DNA of 64,000 bases from Castor canadensis (Eukaryota > Chordata > Mammalia > Rodentia > Castoridae): contig NC_133399.1 in NCBI RefSeq assembly GCF_047511655.1, positions 4,653,333-4,717,332 on the forward strand, given 5' to 3'. Both the position numbers and the translations under genes were made by a program. The notes under the pieces are model-generated. The model was not told where the DNA came from, searched no databases, and saw only the letters and a program-made list of their open reading frames with translations. Shown here in pieces: positions 11,496-23,405 of this stretch (its first letter is position 1; each line of letters starts with the position of its first letter).

Positions 11496-12082
11496 ATTTT
11501 TAAAGTAAATATCTGTTGCTCAAGGAACTGTTGTCATACACCCACCTTAAGGTGAGGAAGATACTCGAAATCATCTGGTGACATATTGGAACCTTGTTAG
11601 GGTATTTCCATTTTTCTTGGATGCGAGTTGTGAAGTTTTAATTATAATGTGTTTTTGCAGAAAACTTGTGATCTCTTTTACCATGTTAGGTTTGCCCTGT
11701 ATATCCATATGGTTATTGCCTGTTACCTATGGAATCTATCCAAAATAGATTCTTTCTTTGATGAAATTTGCTCTCACTCTATTTCTGTGTCTTCCCTCAG
11801 CTCACACAAGACATAGGCACCAAGAATGGATGCTCTGGTAACGCTACCAAACATTCAACAAAGAACGTGAATGTTCTAACCAGTGTTGTATTTCTTTGCT
11901 ACCACTTCTGATAACAATTACATGGTGTTGTTAATAACACATTTCTCTCATTTCAGAAACAGGTCTTTTCCTATGACATATCATCCTTTAAAGGCAGAAT
12001 TCATGAATATTAAACCATTTTTTGCTGGCACAAGTATTTTTCTTTGTAGTTTCTAGATGGCAGTGATATAATACTCTGTTGG

Positions 12083-12085
<3 letters not shown>

Positions 12086-12114
<29 letters not shown>
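12086..12114. repeat. Homopolymer of 29 T
   Basis: An uninterrupted T run with no SINE body next to it on either side. It may be the tail of a decayed minus-strand retroposon. Length may be unreliable in the assembly. Confidence 0.9.
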
Positions 12115-12117
<3 letters not shown>

Positions 12118-12659
12118 AACATAAGAATGTATCTGATGGGGAATGGGGAAAGTTTTTAAAGAAACTTTTCTTTCCTCATAATTTTCAAGGCCAAAGCAAA
12201 GGAGATGAATCAGTTGAAGGAATTCCCTGGACAGTTTTTTAGGTTTGCTTTGTATATTCAAAAGGTCACTACCTGACTGCTACCTAAGAAGTCTATTTCA
12301 AAGCACACTCCTTCCTCAATGAACCTTGCTTCACTGTCACTGTACTTCTGTGTCCTTCCTGCATTCATCACACACAAGATATAAATACCAAAAAGAAAGA
12401 AAGACTAAGTACCAAGAATTGGTACTGTGGTTACCTTACAATAACATCTTCCCAAATACCCGGAAGGTTATGGCCTGTGCAATTTTACTTTGTCATAACT
12501 CTGACAGCAAATAACATTCACATTGCAACTGCATATCCTACAACTCAATTCTGCCACCACCTTCATTTAGCACTCTCACTACAATTTCTGTGCATCAGTT
12601 TGAAACAGACAGAAGGCAATACCAGGCGTTTGCTCCATCTGGTCACCATGCTACTGAAT

Positions 12660-14200
12660 ATTTAGAGAGGTGGCAACCTGAGACAAATAAAGTTAACTCA
12701 AACATTGTCTGAATGGGAATTATGAAGTACAACCATATACAATCCTAAAGCCTCAGAAAGTCCAAAGATTTCAGAATGTCTGTGCTAGAAACTAACACAA
12801 GACTGAAATCCTTAAATTGAACTACATACTCACATATCTCAAATATGCAAATGCTATGCACCATGAGAAATATGAAAGTGTCTTTCTGAAAAGTAGAGGT
12901 AGCAAATAACATGTTTTGTAGAGGTTAGGGAGGGCTCTTTGCTAGTATGTCCAGATCCAGATGAATCTGAATTATAACGAAAGTCCACATGTGCATTTGA
13001 TTAAAGAATTTATGTTTATTGTGCACACAGTATGATAAAAAGTAGAGCTACTGAAATTAGTCAACTTGTAAGTAGGTTGTAATAAACAGAAGAGATGCAT
13101 CTTGGATATGGAATTGTCACTACTTCTGGGCAACATGAGTAGTACTTATTCATTAGGGTGGCAACAGTAGGACAAATAGAAGGCTACAGAGACACTTATG
13201 TGCCAGTGAGCTCTGATTTACAGTTTGATGAGAGCAAACTGACATGCACATAGCTTCCGGCTGTACTACAGAGATACACTAATTCATTGGAACATGCCTT
13301 CTTGCTAACATTTTAATAGTATAGATGTCACAATGAATGGTCTTAGAAACTATGCATAGTGTACTCTGTGGCTTTTTATCTCACAGTAAATGGAGTATTT
13401 TGGAAATGGAATATTGTAACTCTGCCAATACTTTACCTAGAGAAAGCCCTGTTGCCATTTCAGACTTTAGTGAAATTTTTGACCCCAAGGAAGGCAGGAT
13501 TATCATTATTTCCTAAGAGATTGAGTGGGTACAGTACATATTTGGTTACCCAAATATTCATGAAGCTTTGGGATTTTGTGTTACTGAGAATCCACAATGT
13601 GTGGACAAGCATGTCAGACCATACGATCTCAGTTACCTAAGATGGATCATTGTGTGTGCATGTAGAATTTTGGACATTCCAACTGTATGGCTTTTGGCTA
13701 TAGCTGATTTTGTTCTTTGCTCCATGTTTTTTTTTTTTTTTTCCTGTACCGCACATATTAACTAAAAAACAAAGGTTATTTTAAAATTTGAAAAAAACCT
13801 GCAATACTAGTGTCTTAATCTCAAGCTGGGTTTCTCAGATTTGTCTTCAATGGCAGAAATCATACTGTCTACCCAACTACCTGATGGCAAAAGAAAACTG
13901 GTGGAATGATTTATCCTGAATATTGTAACCCTCATAAATATCTGTGATTAACCCTGGCTTCAAAATTTTTTCTGAGCTAGAAAAAGAACATAGAACCAAC
14001 ACACTTCCTATTGACCCCCTTAAAAACATCAGACATCCCACACACACATTCCGAAAGTCCATTTCTTCTTTCAAACTGATTGTGTGGAATAGTAGGTGCA
14101 TATATCTTTAAAATGATATGAAGATAGCTCTGAAGTGGTATTTGACTAATCTCAAACTTAAGGAAGCAGAAAAACCCCTCTTTAGTGTCACTATATACCA
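12660..14200. other. Duplicon interior and inserted AT-rich DNA, no gene
   Basis: The first and last parts follow the left-arm copy (GAACTACATACTCACA near 12,818 against CATACTACACATCCACA near 24,713; ATTCTGA or ATCCTGAA..TTGTAAC near 13,915 and 24,885). About 12,900-13,790 has no counterpart there and no recognisable repeat. The 93-codon frame at 13,359 shows no motif. Confidence 0.5.
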
Positions 14201-14208
14201 TGATAATG

Positions 14209-14398
14209 TTGGGGGCCAGTGGCACAGACTCTGTACTCCTAGAAACTTAGGAGGAGATACTTCATAGACTCTATCAAAAAAACAAAAACAAAAACAAGAC
14301 TGGCAGTACAGCAAAATAGGTAGAGCACTTGCCAAGCTAGAGTGAAGTTCTGAGTTCAAACCCCAGTACTGCCAGAAGCAAACAAAGAAACAAACAAA
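14209..14398 (+). mobile_element. B1-dID SINE
   Basis: Degenerate B1 half (CCAGTGGCACAGACTCTGTA), CAAAAACA linker, then an ID half with GGTAGAGCACTTGCCAAGCT and GAGTTCAAACCCCAGTACTG. Confidence 0.85.
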
Positions 14399-14421
14399 AA
14401 ATTCCAAAGAGATCATGATGA

Positions 14422-14640
14422 GCCTAGCTCCAGTGGCTCATGCCAGTAACACCAGGTACCTGGTAGACTGAGATCAGGAGGATGGCAGTCAAGATCAGCA
14501 CAGGAAAATACTTTGTGAAATCCCCATCTCCAAAATTACAAGAGGAAAAAGGACTGGAGATGTGCTTCAAGTGGTTGAGCACCTGCTTTGCAAGTGCAAA
14601 GGTCTCAGTTCAAACCTCAGTCTCCAAAATTAAACAAGTA
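14422..14640 (+). mobile_element. B1-dID SINE
   Basis: The 7SL-like start (CCAGTGGCTCATGCCAGTAA), internal GAAATCCCCATCTCCAAAAT, and an ID half with AAGTGGTTGAGCACCTGCTT and CAGTTCAAACCTCAGTCTCC are all present, so this is nearly full length. The counterpart in the left arm is at 25,425. Confidence 0.85.
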
Positions 14641-15806
14641 AAGAAGGAAACCAGCAAGATCAAGGTGATTACAGGAGAACACTGATTATGTCAAACTCCA
14701 TGTCTGTCATCTCCTAATTTCTTTCTGTTCCTATTTTCTCCTCTCATTGAAAGCAAATCCCCTTTCTGTCTTAAGACACCAGCCTATCCTATCTTTGAGG
14801 CTTTCAGCCTAAGGTAATGCTCTGGAACTCGTGGGCTAAGTTAATCAGCATTCATTCTAAACTATGTCTAGAAGCAACCTGTGGACAATTGAGAGTTAAG
14901 TCAGGAAGGGCAAAAATTTTCCCCTCCACTCAGAAGCCAACCACATGCAGATGTGAATCCACACACCCAATGTTCTGACAATGTGCTGGATTCATGGGAA
15001 TTCAAGGATTTACAGAAAGTGCAGAGAAGCATTGCCTGAGGTGACAGGTCATAGAATTTAACCCATGCTTTCCCTTGAACCTCAAGGGTCCCAAGGGGAA
15101 AAGGTCCAAGTAAAGAGAAAGGAGACATGGAGACAGAAGCACCCCAACAGTCGAAAACTGAACAAGTAGTAAGGAGTAAGACATGGTGGAAGACCCTCCC
15201 ATCAAGGGCTGCCAGGGAAAATGAAATCAAATGAAATCAAAATGACAGAATCCAGGAGCAGCCCTTGCCAGATCAGACTTCATTCCCTGGAGACCTGTCA
15301 GTTTGTGGGATAAATGCATCCAGCTGAGCTTGTCCTGCCCCTCCAGACCTTCCACCTGCATCAGATCATAATCCTGGGATCTTCCTGCATAATCCTCCTG
15401 AAAATGATACAACAGATATACTTAAAGAATGCCAGACACAATGTCCAATGGAGGAAATTCCTCATGTCAGTTAAGGAGGGGAAACTCAGAAAGTCTAGGA
15501 CAGAGGAAGTCAATGTAGGATTAATGTTGATATTGGAATGAGGCAGATGGTCAGGTATTTATCACAGCTCATGTTTCAATCTAACTATTTTAAAACATGG
15601 AAATAAGAATATAATACCAAAAATATAATAGAGTAATGTCTTGTAGGGGTAAAATGGATTTATATGGCAATTTTGTTCCAGAAAAGATTCAGGAGAATGA
15701 AAAGGAAGATTGACTCCATCAGGAGCATGTCTGTTTTGCAAGAAGGAAACAGAGTTAAAATCTCACTACTAACCCTCCCCCCCCCAAAAAAAAAACAAAA
15801 AACAAG

Positions 15807-15900
15807 AGGGCTGCTGGAATGACTCAAGTAATAGAAAGTCTGCCTAACAAGCATGTATCCTTGAGTTGAACCCACAGTACTGCCAGTAAAAAAAGAAAGA
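15807..15900 (+). mobile_element. ID-like SINE
   Basis: GGGCTGCTGGAATGACTCAA ... GAACCCACAGTACTGCCAG with a purine-rich tail. It lies 40 bases before the tandem repeat at 15,940. Confidence 0.75.
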
Positions 15901-15939
15901 AAAAGAGTGAAAAGATAAAACTGTCCACCCTTGAGACCT

Positions 15940-16153
15940 TGCAGACCTCAGATAAAGCATGGGATGCCAGAGTTCACCCATCTGAGCAGACCACCCCAGA
16001 GCAGAGAAGAAAACGTCCAAAGCTGCACAAGCAGACTCAGGCCACAAACTGCAGTGCTGCACTTGGGAGGCCCAGGTTTGTACCAACCTTTTCAGGCCCT
16101 TTCTAACATCCTTATCCTCCTAGGGTATGGGATGGCAATTACAAAAGGCATTT
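15940..16153 (+). repeat. Tandem segmental repeat, first unit
   Basis: About 210 bp starting ATAAAGCATGGGATGCCAG and ending GGCAATTACAAAAGGCATTT. It is repeated about 630 bp downstream at 16,569-16,773 with roughly 10% mismatches. Both units share CAGACTCAGGCCACAAACTG and TTCTAACATCCTCATCCTCC-type strings (one T/C change). It contains an open frame in both units (74 and 118 codons) but with no recognisable motif, and the frames run out of the repeat. Confidence 0.85.
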
Positions 16154-16568
16154 AGGCTTCTTTGTCCTGATACTGTGACTTCAATAAGGTCAGGACCTGC
16201 GTCCATCTGAAATGAAATTTTTAACATGTTATCTAGAAATTTCCAATTAGGTCAGAGATTGCAAAAACCTCAAAATCTTCAACACCTTTCCAACATTTCC
16301 TTTTCACCATGAACCTCACATACACATGCACAGCCTATGCAGTGAACTTGGCAATGTGAAGAAAGCTTCCGTTTAGGAATTTATGACAGCCCTATGAAGA
16401 ACTGGGCTGCAGATCTGGCCCTCATCTGACACCAGCTTCTAAACAATTAATTCAGGGCAATCATCAATACCCCAAGAATAAAAACCTCCCACCCACAGAA
16501 GGCTGGGGACACCTACAGCTCAGGTGCTGAAGAGTGCTAACAGGGCCTGGGCCTGGGCTAAGTCACTG

Positions 16569-16773
16569 CACATAAAGCATGGGAGGCCAGAGTTCATCAC
16601 CTGAGCAGATCACCCCAGAGCAGAGAAGAAAAAGTGCAGAGCTGCACAAGCAGACTCAGGCCACAAACTGCATTGCTGCACTTCGGAGGTCCAGGTCTGT
16701 ACCAACTTTTTCAGACCCTTTCTAACATCCTCATCCTCCTAGGGTGTGGGACGGCAGTTACAGAAGGCATTTC
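16569..16773 (+). repeat. Tandem segmental repeat, second unit
   Basis: Direct copy of 15,940-16,153 (ATAAAGCATGGGAGGCCAG ... GGCAGTTACAGAAGGCATTT). The 415 bp between the units is not itself repeated and shows no gene. Confidence 0.85.
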
Positions 16774-16799
16774 AGGCTTCTTTGTTGAGTTAAATTCTG

Positions 16800-18925
16800 C
16801 TCACTACCCTGGCACTTCACACAGGTCACAGTACAAGAGACTGAGTTACATAGAATTGCTCTCACCAGCACAGTGTGATACAAAAACAAACAGAGACTGG
16901 ATTAAGGAGAGGGTCCTCCTTAGACCAGCCTGTGACTCACCAGTTCTTAAGCACTTCTCACTGGCAAGTGATCCAGAACCCATTCCTTGAAATCTGACTA
17001 ACAGAAGAAGTGATCCCCCTACCAGGGAGAGTGCAAAAACCAAGTAATTGAATGAAGGAGCAGGCCTCAGCAGTCAGGCCTCCTCCCTGGTGCCTACTCA
17101 GTCCAGCCTGGGGACTCATTGTAGTTAAGCAGAACATTCTTTGCAGGAAGGACCCTTCTTCTTCCACTGGGAAATGGAGCCAGGAATATGCTGAGAGATT
17201 TTCACACTCATTTTCCAATGGGGACAGCCTATGATCTAAGAAACTTGTGGTTTCAGGCCAGGCCAGCTAAGGACTTGCTTGACCAGGAAGAAAGGCCTGA
17301 ATGTGTCACATTTCAGGAATTGGGATCATGCACTTCTCTTCATGGACAAGCATTTGTACATCTGAAATCTCATCCTGAACTGTATTATCCAAACAAAGTA
17401 AGAACGTAAGAACAAGGGACCACAGTTAATAAGTACAAGGAGAAAGTGTAGTTTTCAAACCAAAACTGTACAAAGGATGTAAGAGTGAAGAGTTTAAAAA
17501 ACAAATTCATTAAAAACCCTTTGGAACAGTTCAGATAAGGAGATTGTTTCATCTCAAGTTACAGGGAAGACCCACATTCAGAATTTACAACATATTCCCA
17601 AGATTTAACACCAGATTGAGCACTGGATTGGCACCTCCCAGTGCAACAGTCCCAGATGCTGCAGCAGGCACACCTAAGGATTTCAATCTGGAGCCTCAGC
17701 ATGTCTGCTGCCCCCTCTTCCTCACACAGTAATAATTCCTCCTCCTTCAATGTTGACCTTAAACAGAGGTCACATGGAGATACTTCAATGTTCTGATAAA
17801 AAGAAACTGACAAATTCATAAATTCATTCATGCACCTGCTCCCATAAGTCCTTCTCTAAGCTTACTTTCACAAATTTTGTGAAATTATAGAGTCTGACCC
17901 CACCACTTCTATGCATGCCTAGACAAAGGTCCAATCTTGGAATGGATAGATTGTCAAACACATCTGCATGTACAGAAAGTATTATTCCTTACTGTTGCTG
18001 TAACTTACTACTTATTGACACACCACTCCCCATTGCCTCCTACCTGGAGTTGTTTGAACAAATGTCATCCACAGGCAAATGAGTGAGGGATTTGTCCCTT
18101 GCTTGGGACTATTGGAAGGTTTTCAAACCTGTAAGAGTTGGGGCCAAGTACAAGTCTTCGGATCTTTGGAGACAAGAAGAAAAGACATCAAGGGAGTTCA
18201 ATGGACCCTACTCTACTTCTCCTCTTCTGCTCCCTACCTTGGCATTTGTTGTTTTGCCCCACCACATGCTCCTCACCCTATGAGGTGCCAGGCCCCATGT
18301 CCAAATCCCACAGAGTCATTTCATCATGGATGGAACCTCCATAACTAGGAACCAAAAAAACATTAACCCTTACAGCTTCACTACCTCAAGAATTTGTTAC
18401 AGAGTGAAAGCTACTAATATGCTGTTTCTTACTCTCCCAGCAACTGGAATCTGCCATTTCAAACTTGATAAGATCAATTTAGAAGTAATTTTCAACACTT
18501 TTTTCATTCCATGAGCTCTTCACCAGTCTCTGGGATGTCATCTTACCTCTTTCCCTGAAGTTCTCAAAATTACCAGCAGTAGCACCTTCTCCCTTGGCTC
18601 TTTAATTTTCTGAATATGAAAAGCCTCCAGTCCATCAGATGTAGCCACCATTCCTTCTATTTTCTGGATCCTGGTAACACCTTCAAAAATCCATTGCTTA
18701 TGTGGAGTTATACTTATCTTCCTTTTCCTCTATGTCCCTCTCTAGCACTTTCCCTAGCTATGCACTCATTGCTCAGTTCATTAGCAAGGCAATTCCTAGT
18801 AAATGTCATCCTTCAAATACAGGAAGACTGTATAAATACCAAGGCAATGAGGGGTTTTTTTGCTACCGTAAACCCTTTTTCTTAATATGTTGTGGACAGG
18901 ACTGAATTTAGAACCTGCTTGTGTT
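16800..18925. other. Unassigned interval before the left arm
   Basis: 16,960-17,200 shares landmarks with 1,790-1,960 (CAGTCAGGCCTCCTCCCTGG against GGCTAGACCTCCTTTCTGG; GCAGAACATTCT). The rest, 17,200-18,925, has several frames of 60-90 codons (17,188, 17,559, 18,079, 18,616) on both strands. None shows a domain or codon pattern that I trust as coding. Confidence 0.45.
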
Positions 18926-19009
18926 AGACCAGTATCTCTTGCTAATAGTAAAATACACCAATCTGAGAAAGGTATAAAGTAAAATACATATTTTAGTTTT
19001 TAACTTGTT

Positions 19010-19203
19010 TTGGATTATGGGATTTGGGTTTGAAGTCATGGCTTGGTGCTTCTAAACCAAGTGTTACATTAGTCCATTTTGCTCTGCTTATTTTGAAGAT
19101 GAGGGTCACTTCTTTACCCAGGCTACCCTCCAACACAATCTTTCCAATCTCAGCTTCCCAAGTAATTAGGCTTGTAGTTATGATCCACAGGTGCCAAGCA
19201 AAA
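19010..19203 (-). mobile_element. B1-dID SINE, minus strand, old
   Basis: Complement of GGTTTGAAGTCATG (ID B-box region) followed by TTGCTCTGCTTATTTTGAAG and the B1 end AAGTAATTAGGCTTGTAGTT. The mirrored copy is at 63,720-63,920. Confidence 0.75.
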
Positions 19204-19660
19204 TTAGTATTTTTGAGAGTATCAAGATCAAGGGCTATCAAGATGTACCAGGTTTTTGCTCACCATTGTTTCTTATGTATTATGTTACAAAGGTACTTAT
19301 TCTGTGAATTTTTCAAATAAGAACATGTATTTATCTTCTATATTGATAGAGTATTCAAGTTTATACAAAAAAATTCTATATTTTTCTGTATCTTTCAAAA
19401 GTTTTTACATGTATCTATATTATAAAGTTTACATTAATATCATTCAATGTATATATTACCAGAATAGTTTTATATTTCAAATATCTGTATATAAAGACGT
19501 GTAAATAAATCTAAGTAGGAAGAGATTTTATGTGACAAAAGATATTTTGAAAGACATGAAAGTAGTAGGGACTATTTGAGGAAAGGAAGAGGATAAGGAG
19601 GAAGTGTGTAGAAGAGTGTTTGTGATCAAAGAACACTACATAGATATATGAAAAGGTCAT

Positions 19661-19880
19661 ACTGAGCCAGCCACCAATGGCCATTGCCTGTCATCTGAAG
19701 TACCTGGGAGGTTGAGGTGAGGAGGATTGGATCCAGACCAGTCCAGGTCAAAAAAAACAAAAACAAAAAATGGGAATAACCTGATCTCAAAAAACAGCCA
19801 AAGAAAGAAGGACTAGACGTGTGAGTCAAGTAGCATAATACCTGACAAGCGAGTGCAAATTCCTGAGATCCATTAATTTG
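19661..19880 (+). mobile_element. B1-dID SINE, old
   Basis: CACCAATGGCCATTGCCTGT and GTACCTGGGAGGTTGAGGTG (B1 half), A-rich linker, and a worn ID half. It is the same insertion as at 1-165 and, mirrored, at 63,025-63,250. Confidence 0.75.
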
Positions 19881-20355
19881 CATAAATAATATATGCTTAT
19901 AAAATCTCACTGATTTTCATTCCTTTTCTAACAGTACATGAAGAATTCAATCATTAAATAAGAAAATAAATTGGACAGGTAAACACTTCTTCTACAAGGT
20001 GGTATTGCTAGGTAGTAAAATCAAACAAAACTATGCTTTCAGCAATTATGCAGAAACAGAAAGATCTGACTTTAGGTGAGGACAGCACAAAAACCCACTC
20101 ATCTTTATTTAATTATGGAGTCCTCAGTATTGTGCTGTAACCCCTGCATTTACCAAAACTATGATCTGTTTAGAATAGTCTCTGTGTGTCCTCCTTAAGG
20201 AGGTGGTGAGACAGCTTATATATGACAAAAGCAAAAATAATACATAGTGACCTTAAAAAGGCACAAAAATGGTATTAATCAACTGGATAAAAGTAAAGCT
20301 TAGCCATATTTACAATACTCTAATGGTGTAAGGCAGAGTGTAAAAATTTTCACTT

Positions 20356-20430
20356 CAGGGCTGGCAGAGACTCAACTGGTGGGGCGCCTGCCTAGCAAAT
20401 GTGAAGTCCTGAGTACTCCCCAATTTTTTT
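20356..20430 (+). mobile_element. ID-like SINE with internal deletions
   Basis: GGGCTGGCAGAGACTCAACT ... GCCTAGCAAATGTGAAG. The B box is partly deleted. Orthologous by position to the element at 1,026. Confidence 0.75.
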
Positions 20431-20654
20431 CTTTACTTCAGTGAAAAATAAACATTAAAAACAAATGAGCATATATTATTTCTTAATGAATACAAAGAAT
20501 AGAGAGAGGTAAAGTGTGACCATAATAATTTCAAATGTACAGTGTGAAGGAAATAAATTATCCTTATATTCAACTAAATCTAACTGCTGAATAGCCATAA
20601 TATATTTTATGTAACTCCTATGGTAACTATACAGAAAACATTTTTGGGGTTTTT

Positions 20655-20745
20655 TATTTTTATATTTTGGCAGTATGGGATTTGAACTCCTGGCTGTGTG
20701 CTTGCTAGGCAGATGCTCTATGACTTCAGCAATTCCACCAGTGAA
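20655..20745 (-). mobile_element. ID-like SINE, minus strand
   Basis: GGCAGTATGGGATTTGAACT and GCTTGCTAGGCAGATGCTCT, complement of the ID-like core. Same insertion as 1,340-1,434. Confidence 0.8.
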
Positions 20746-20799
20746 GACATGATTTCTAATAGAGACACAACAACAAAGAAAACTATCCCACACCATCTG

Positions 20800-21820
20800 C
20801 AAGAAGAATTGTGAAAGTCCTATCAGTTGATTAAGGGACTGGCTTTGCAAGATAGTCACATGATGATGGATCCATCAAATACTTCAGTTCAGGGTCATCA
20901 CACTCTCCTTCTCCATTTACATTCACAAATCACATTGTAATTCTGACACCTCATTGGAACTATTTTTTAAAGTGAGAGTAGAACATAAACACCTATTTGG
21001 TAGCTGGTTTCAACAAGTGCATGTTGTACACTGGGATTCCAGCACTTCCCATTACAAATTCCTACTACTTGTTCCCATAAAACTAACACCAAGTGTCTTA
21101 AGACAGAATGATCTTATAAATGCATGAGAAAAGGTCCATGTCTACTAATATCTGGGAACCATTATTATAAAAAGGAGAGTGTTCTGAACAAATTTACACC
21201 AACAACATCCTACTGTAGGTAATGAATTTGCTTCTATTATAAATAAAATTATTTGCACATTTCAACAATGTTCATGATAGAGAGCCTATAGGATGTAAAG
21301 TAAAATACATTCCCTGTGATAACTATGATTATTTGCATGTTTCTGCTACATTTTTTATAGGGATCCTACAGAATGAGAGTCCAAAATACATAGCAATGTT
21401 CACATGGAAAAAACAGCATACAATTTACAGAATTTTTGAGATAAAGTAAAAATATAAAATTTGTGGATAGCTAGCATTTCTTTAGCATAAGTTGGGCAGA
21501 CTCATGGAAAAAATGAGACAAGTATACTCAAATTCAAGACACAAAGTACAAAATATTAAGATCTAGTTTTTGATTACTGTTAATGTTTACAAGAACATTA
21601 TTTTGAGACTAATACAGCCTACTGCATGTGATTTGATGTTCTGGATGCTTAAACCTAATGTACATATGGTGGAAGTAAACTGGAGTAACTTTAGAATACA
21701 GAACACTATGTATTCAGGTTTTTCCTGAATGAGGTCTTGGGGGAGCAATATAAAGTATATAGCCATGGATATCAAATGCCTATGTATATATTGATAAAAC
21801 TTGAACATTTTAGAAATCAC
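20800..21820. other. Left-arm interval, nothing recognised
   Basis: AT-rich, without gene, RNA or SINE. I could not align it with the right arm, whose equivalent position carries the 61,230-62,010 block instead. One arm has therefore gained or lost DNA here. Confidence 0.45.
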
Positions 21821-21821
21821 A

Positions 21822-21905
21822 GGGCTGGTGGAGGGCTCAAGTGAGAAAAGAGCCTGCGTATCAAGTATGGGGCCTTGAGTTCAAACCACATGATCACTAA
21901 AAACA
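21822..21905 (+). mobile_element. ID-like SINE
   Basis: CAGGGCTGGTGGAGGGCTCAA, TATCAAGTATGGGGCCTTGA and GAGTTCAAACCACATGATCA. I see no counterpart in the right arm. Confidence 0.8.
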
Positions 21906-22259
21906 ATAAGCCAGGAATCATGATGGAATACCTGTTGCATATGATAGCACAAATTTTCCTCATGAGAAAAAGGGAAGCATGGTGACCAAACAGGAAAATG
22001 GAAAAAGTGTGTATGAAGATCATATCATATCCTCTCTTCACACACAGGAACAACAACTATGAAGAGACAGGGAAATGTGGATTGTCAGTTGAAAAGCATG
22101 GTAGGAGTTCCTCAAAGAGCTTTTGCTGAAAAGCATGGACTCCATACTTAGTCCATGAATTAACTAAAAGCAGGAAAAAACATGGCATCTCTCCATTTTC
22201 AATTAGTCTTTTCTCTGAGCAACTCTCTGTAGTCACCATGTAACCCCCTTAGAGTGCAG

Positions 22260-22640
22260 GAAGGAGAAAATAGATATTTTCTTCAAGACATGAAACCAGA
22301 TCTACCCCAACAGTAGACCCTCCTTTGGATGGACCATCCTCCAGATAACAACTCCAGAACCTCTCCCAAAACTACAACTGACTTATAACAACTAAATCAC
22401 ACCTGTGACTGGAACTGTTTAACTATGCACATCTTTGGTTCCTGCCCCTAGTTCTTTGCCTATTTAAATCTCATGTCTGTAACTGCAGATGGTGAACATA
22501 AGCTCAGTGCTTACGCTGCTTCATCCCACATCATATCCCTAGCTGTGTAATAATTCTCCTTTCCCTGCCTTCACCATGCTTCTTTATTTGAAATTGAAGG
22601 GTAATTAGCTGGAACTAGAATGTGGCATCTAAGGAGCTTA
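22260..22640 (+). mobile_element. LTR-like block, plus strand
   Basis: Contains CCTATTTAAATCTCATGTCTG (a TATA-like TATTTAAA), GTGTAATAATTCTCCTTTCC (a weak polyadenylation-like region) and TGCTTCTTTATTTGAAATTG. The mirrored copy is at 60,480-60,860, and a separate related copy lies at 5,520-5,800. The repeat behaviour and promoter/poly(A) order suggest an LTR; the termini are not resolved. Confidence 0.45.
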
Positions 22641-23339
22641 GGCCCTGGGTCCATAGTTCTATTTTCAGAATGTTCTATATTCAGAATGAGAATATTGATT
22701 GCTGAAAATCTCAGGCAGTGGACTCATATCACAAAGCCTTTTTGGGGACTGTCTAAAGTAGAATCAAAGGATTTTAGGCAAGCATGTTGAAGAAACAGCA
22801 AAGTGGAAATAATATGCACAAAGAAGTTATTACCAGTATAGACTTAGAAATCATCAAAAGACAGTATAGAAATTATGAAGGATATATAAGAAGTTTAATG
22901 AAACCATCACTATAAGTGCTCAATGGAGGACAAGAACAAGAAGGACAAAGAACCAATGTGAAAATGATTGAAATTATGCAGCGAAAAGAGAAAGAAAACA
23001 TTTTAAATTCAAAGAATGTGTCACCAGTATCTGAATTTTGTAAATCATTGTAAGTTCTCTGAAGAGAAAAATATATATATAAGCTAAGAACTTAGCTCAC
23101 CAAAAGAAAAACAGTGTTAGACTATTAAGAAATGAACAAAAATTCTTTAATTTCTTCCTCACTACTGGTATTAACATTCTAATATGCCTGCCCTGTCCAT
23201 GAAGCAGCATATCTTTAGTTGAAATTCATGTAGCTTACTTATAAAAGGATTTTGCATGTTCAGGAATTACTAACAAAACATTTTATACATACTTGGTATC
23301 ATAAGTGGGGAAAGAAAATGTGATAATATAATTAATAAA

Positions 23340-23405
23340 GGAGTGCACCTGTCAAACTGGCTCAAGTGGTGTAGTGCATCCCTTAGCAATCACAAGACCC
23401 TAAAT
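23340..23405 (+). mobile_element. ID-like SINE remnant
   Basis: ACTGGCTCAAGTGGTGTAGT then CCCTTAGCAATCACAAGACC; the B box is lost. The mirrored copy at 59,595-59,672 reads GACCTTGTTTAATAGG-like on the other strand, and the direct copy is at 10,625. Confidence 0.7.

Larger units (their letters stand above)
10380..15610 (+). repeat. Third copy of the left-arm duplicon (matches 23,200-27,070)
   Basis: Ordered matches include AAAAGGATTTTG.TATGTTCAGGAA near 10,540 and 23,245; the run GTTTAATG.TAAA.GG.CAAGTGTAATAAAT near 11,010 and 23,690; ACACAAGACATA near 11,802 and 24,281; and TGAAAATG..ACAACAG near 15,400 and 26,860. An extra repetition of the 11,520-11,900 part occurs at 12,240-12,660. The promoter/first-exon module present in the left arm at 26,280-26,740 is missing here; the break lies between about 15,110 and 15,310. 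Confidence 0.8.

Noticed and set aside
16634..16990. 118-codon plus-strand frame in the second tandem unit
   Set aside because: It extends beyond the repeat into unrelated DNA, while the first unit's frame ends differently. No protein motif.
20476..20859. 127-codon minus-strand frame, with a shorter relative at 1,296-1,490
   Set aside because: The frame reads through a SINE and an oligo-T tract. The paralogous copies do not keep the frame.
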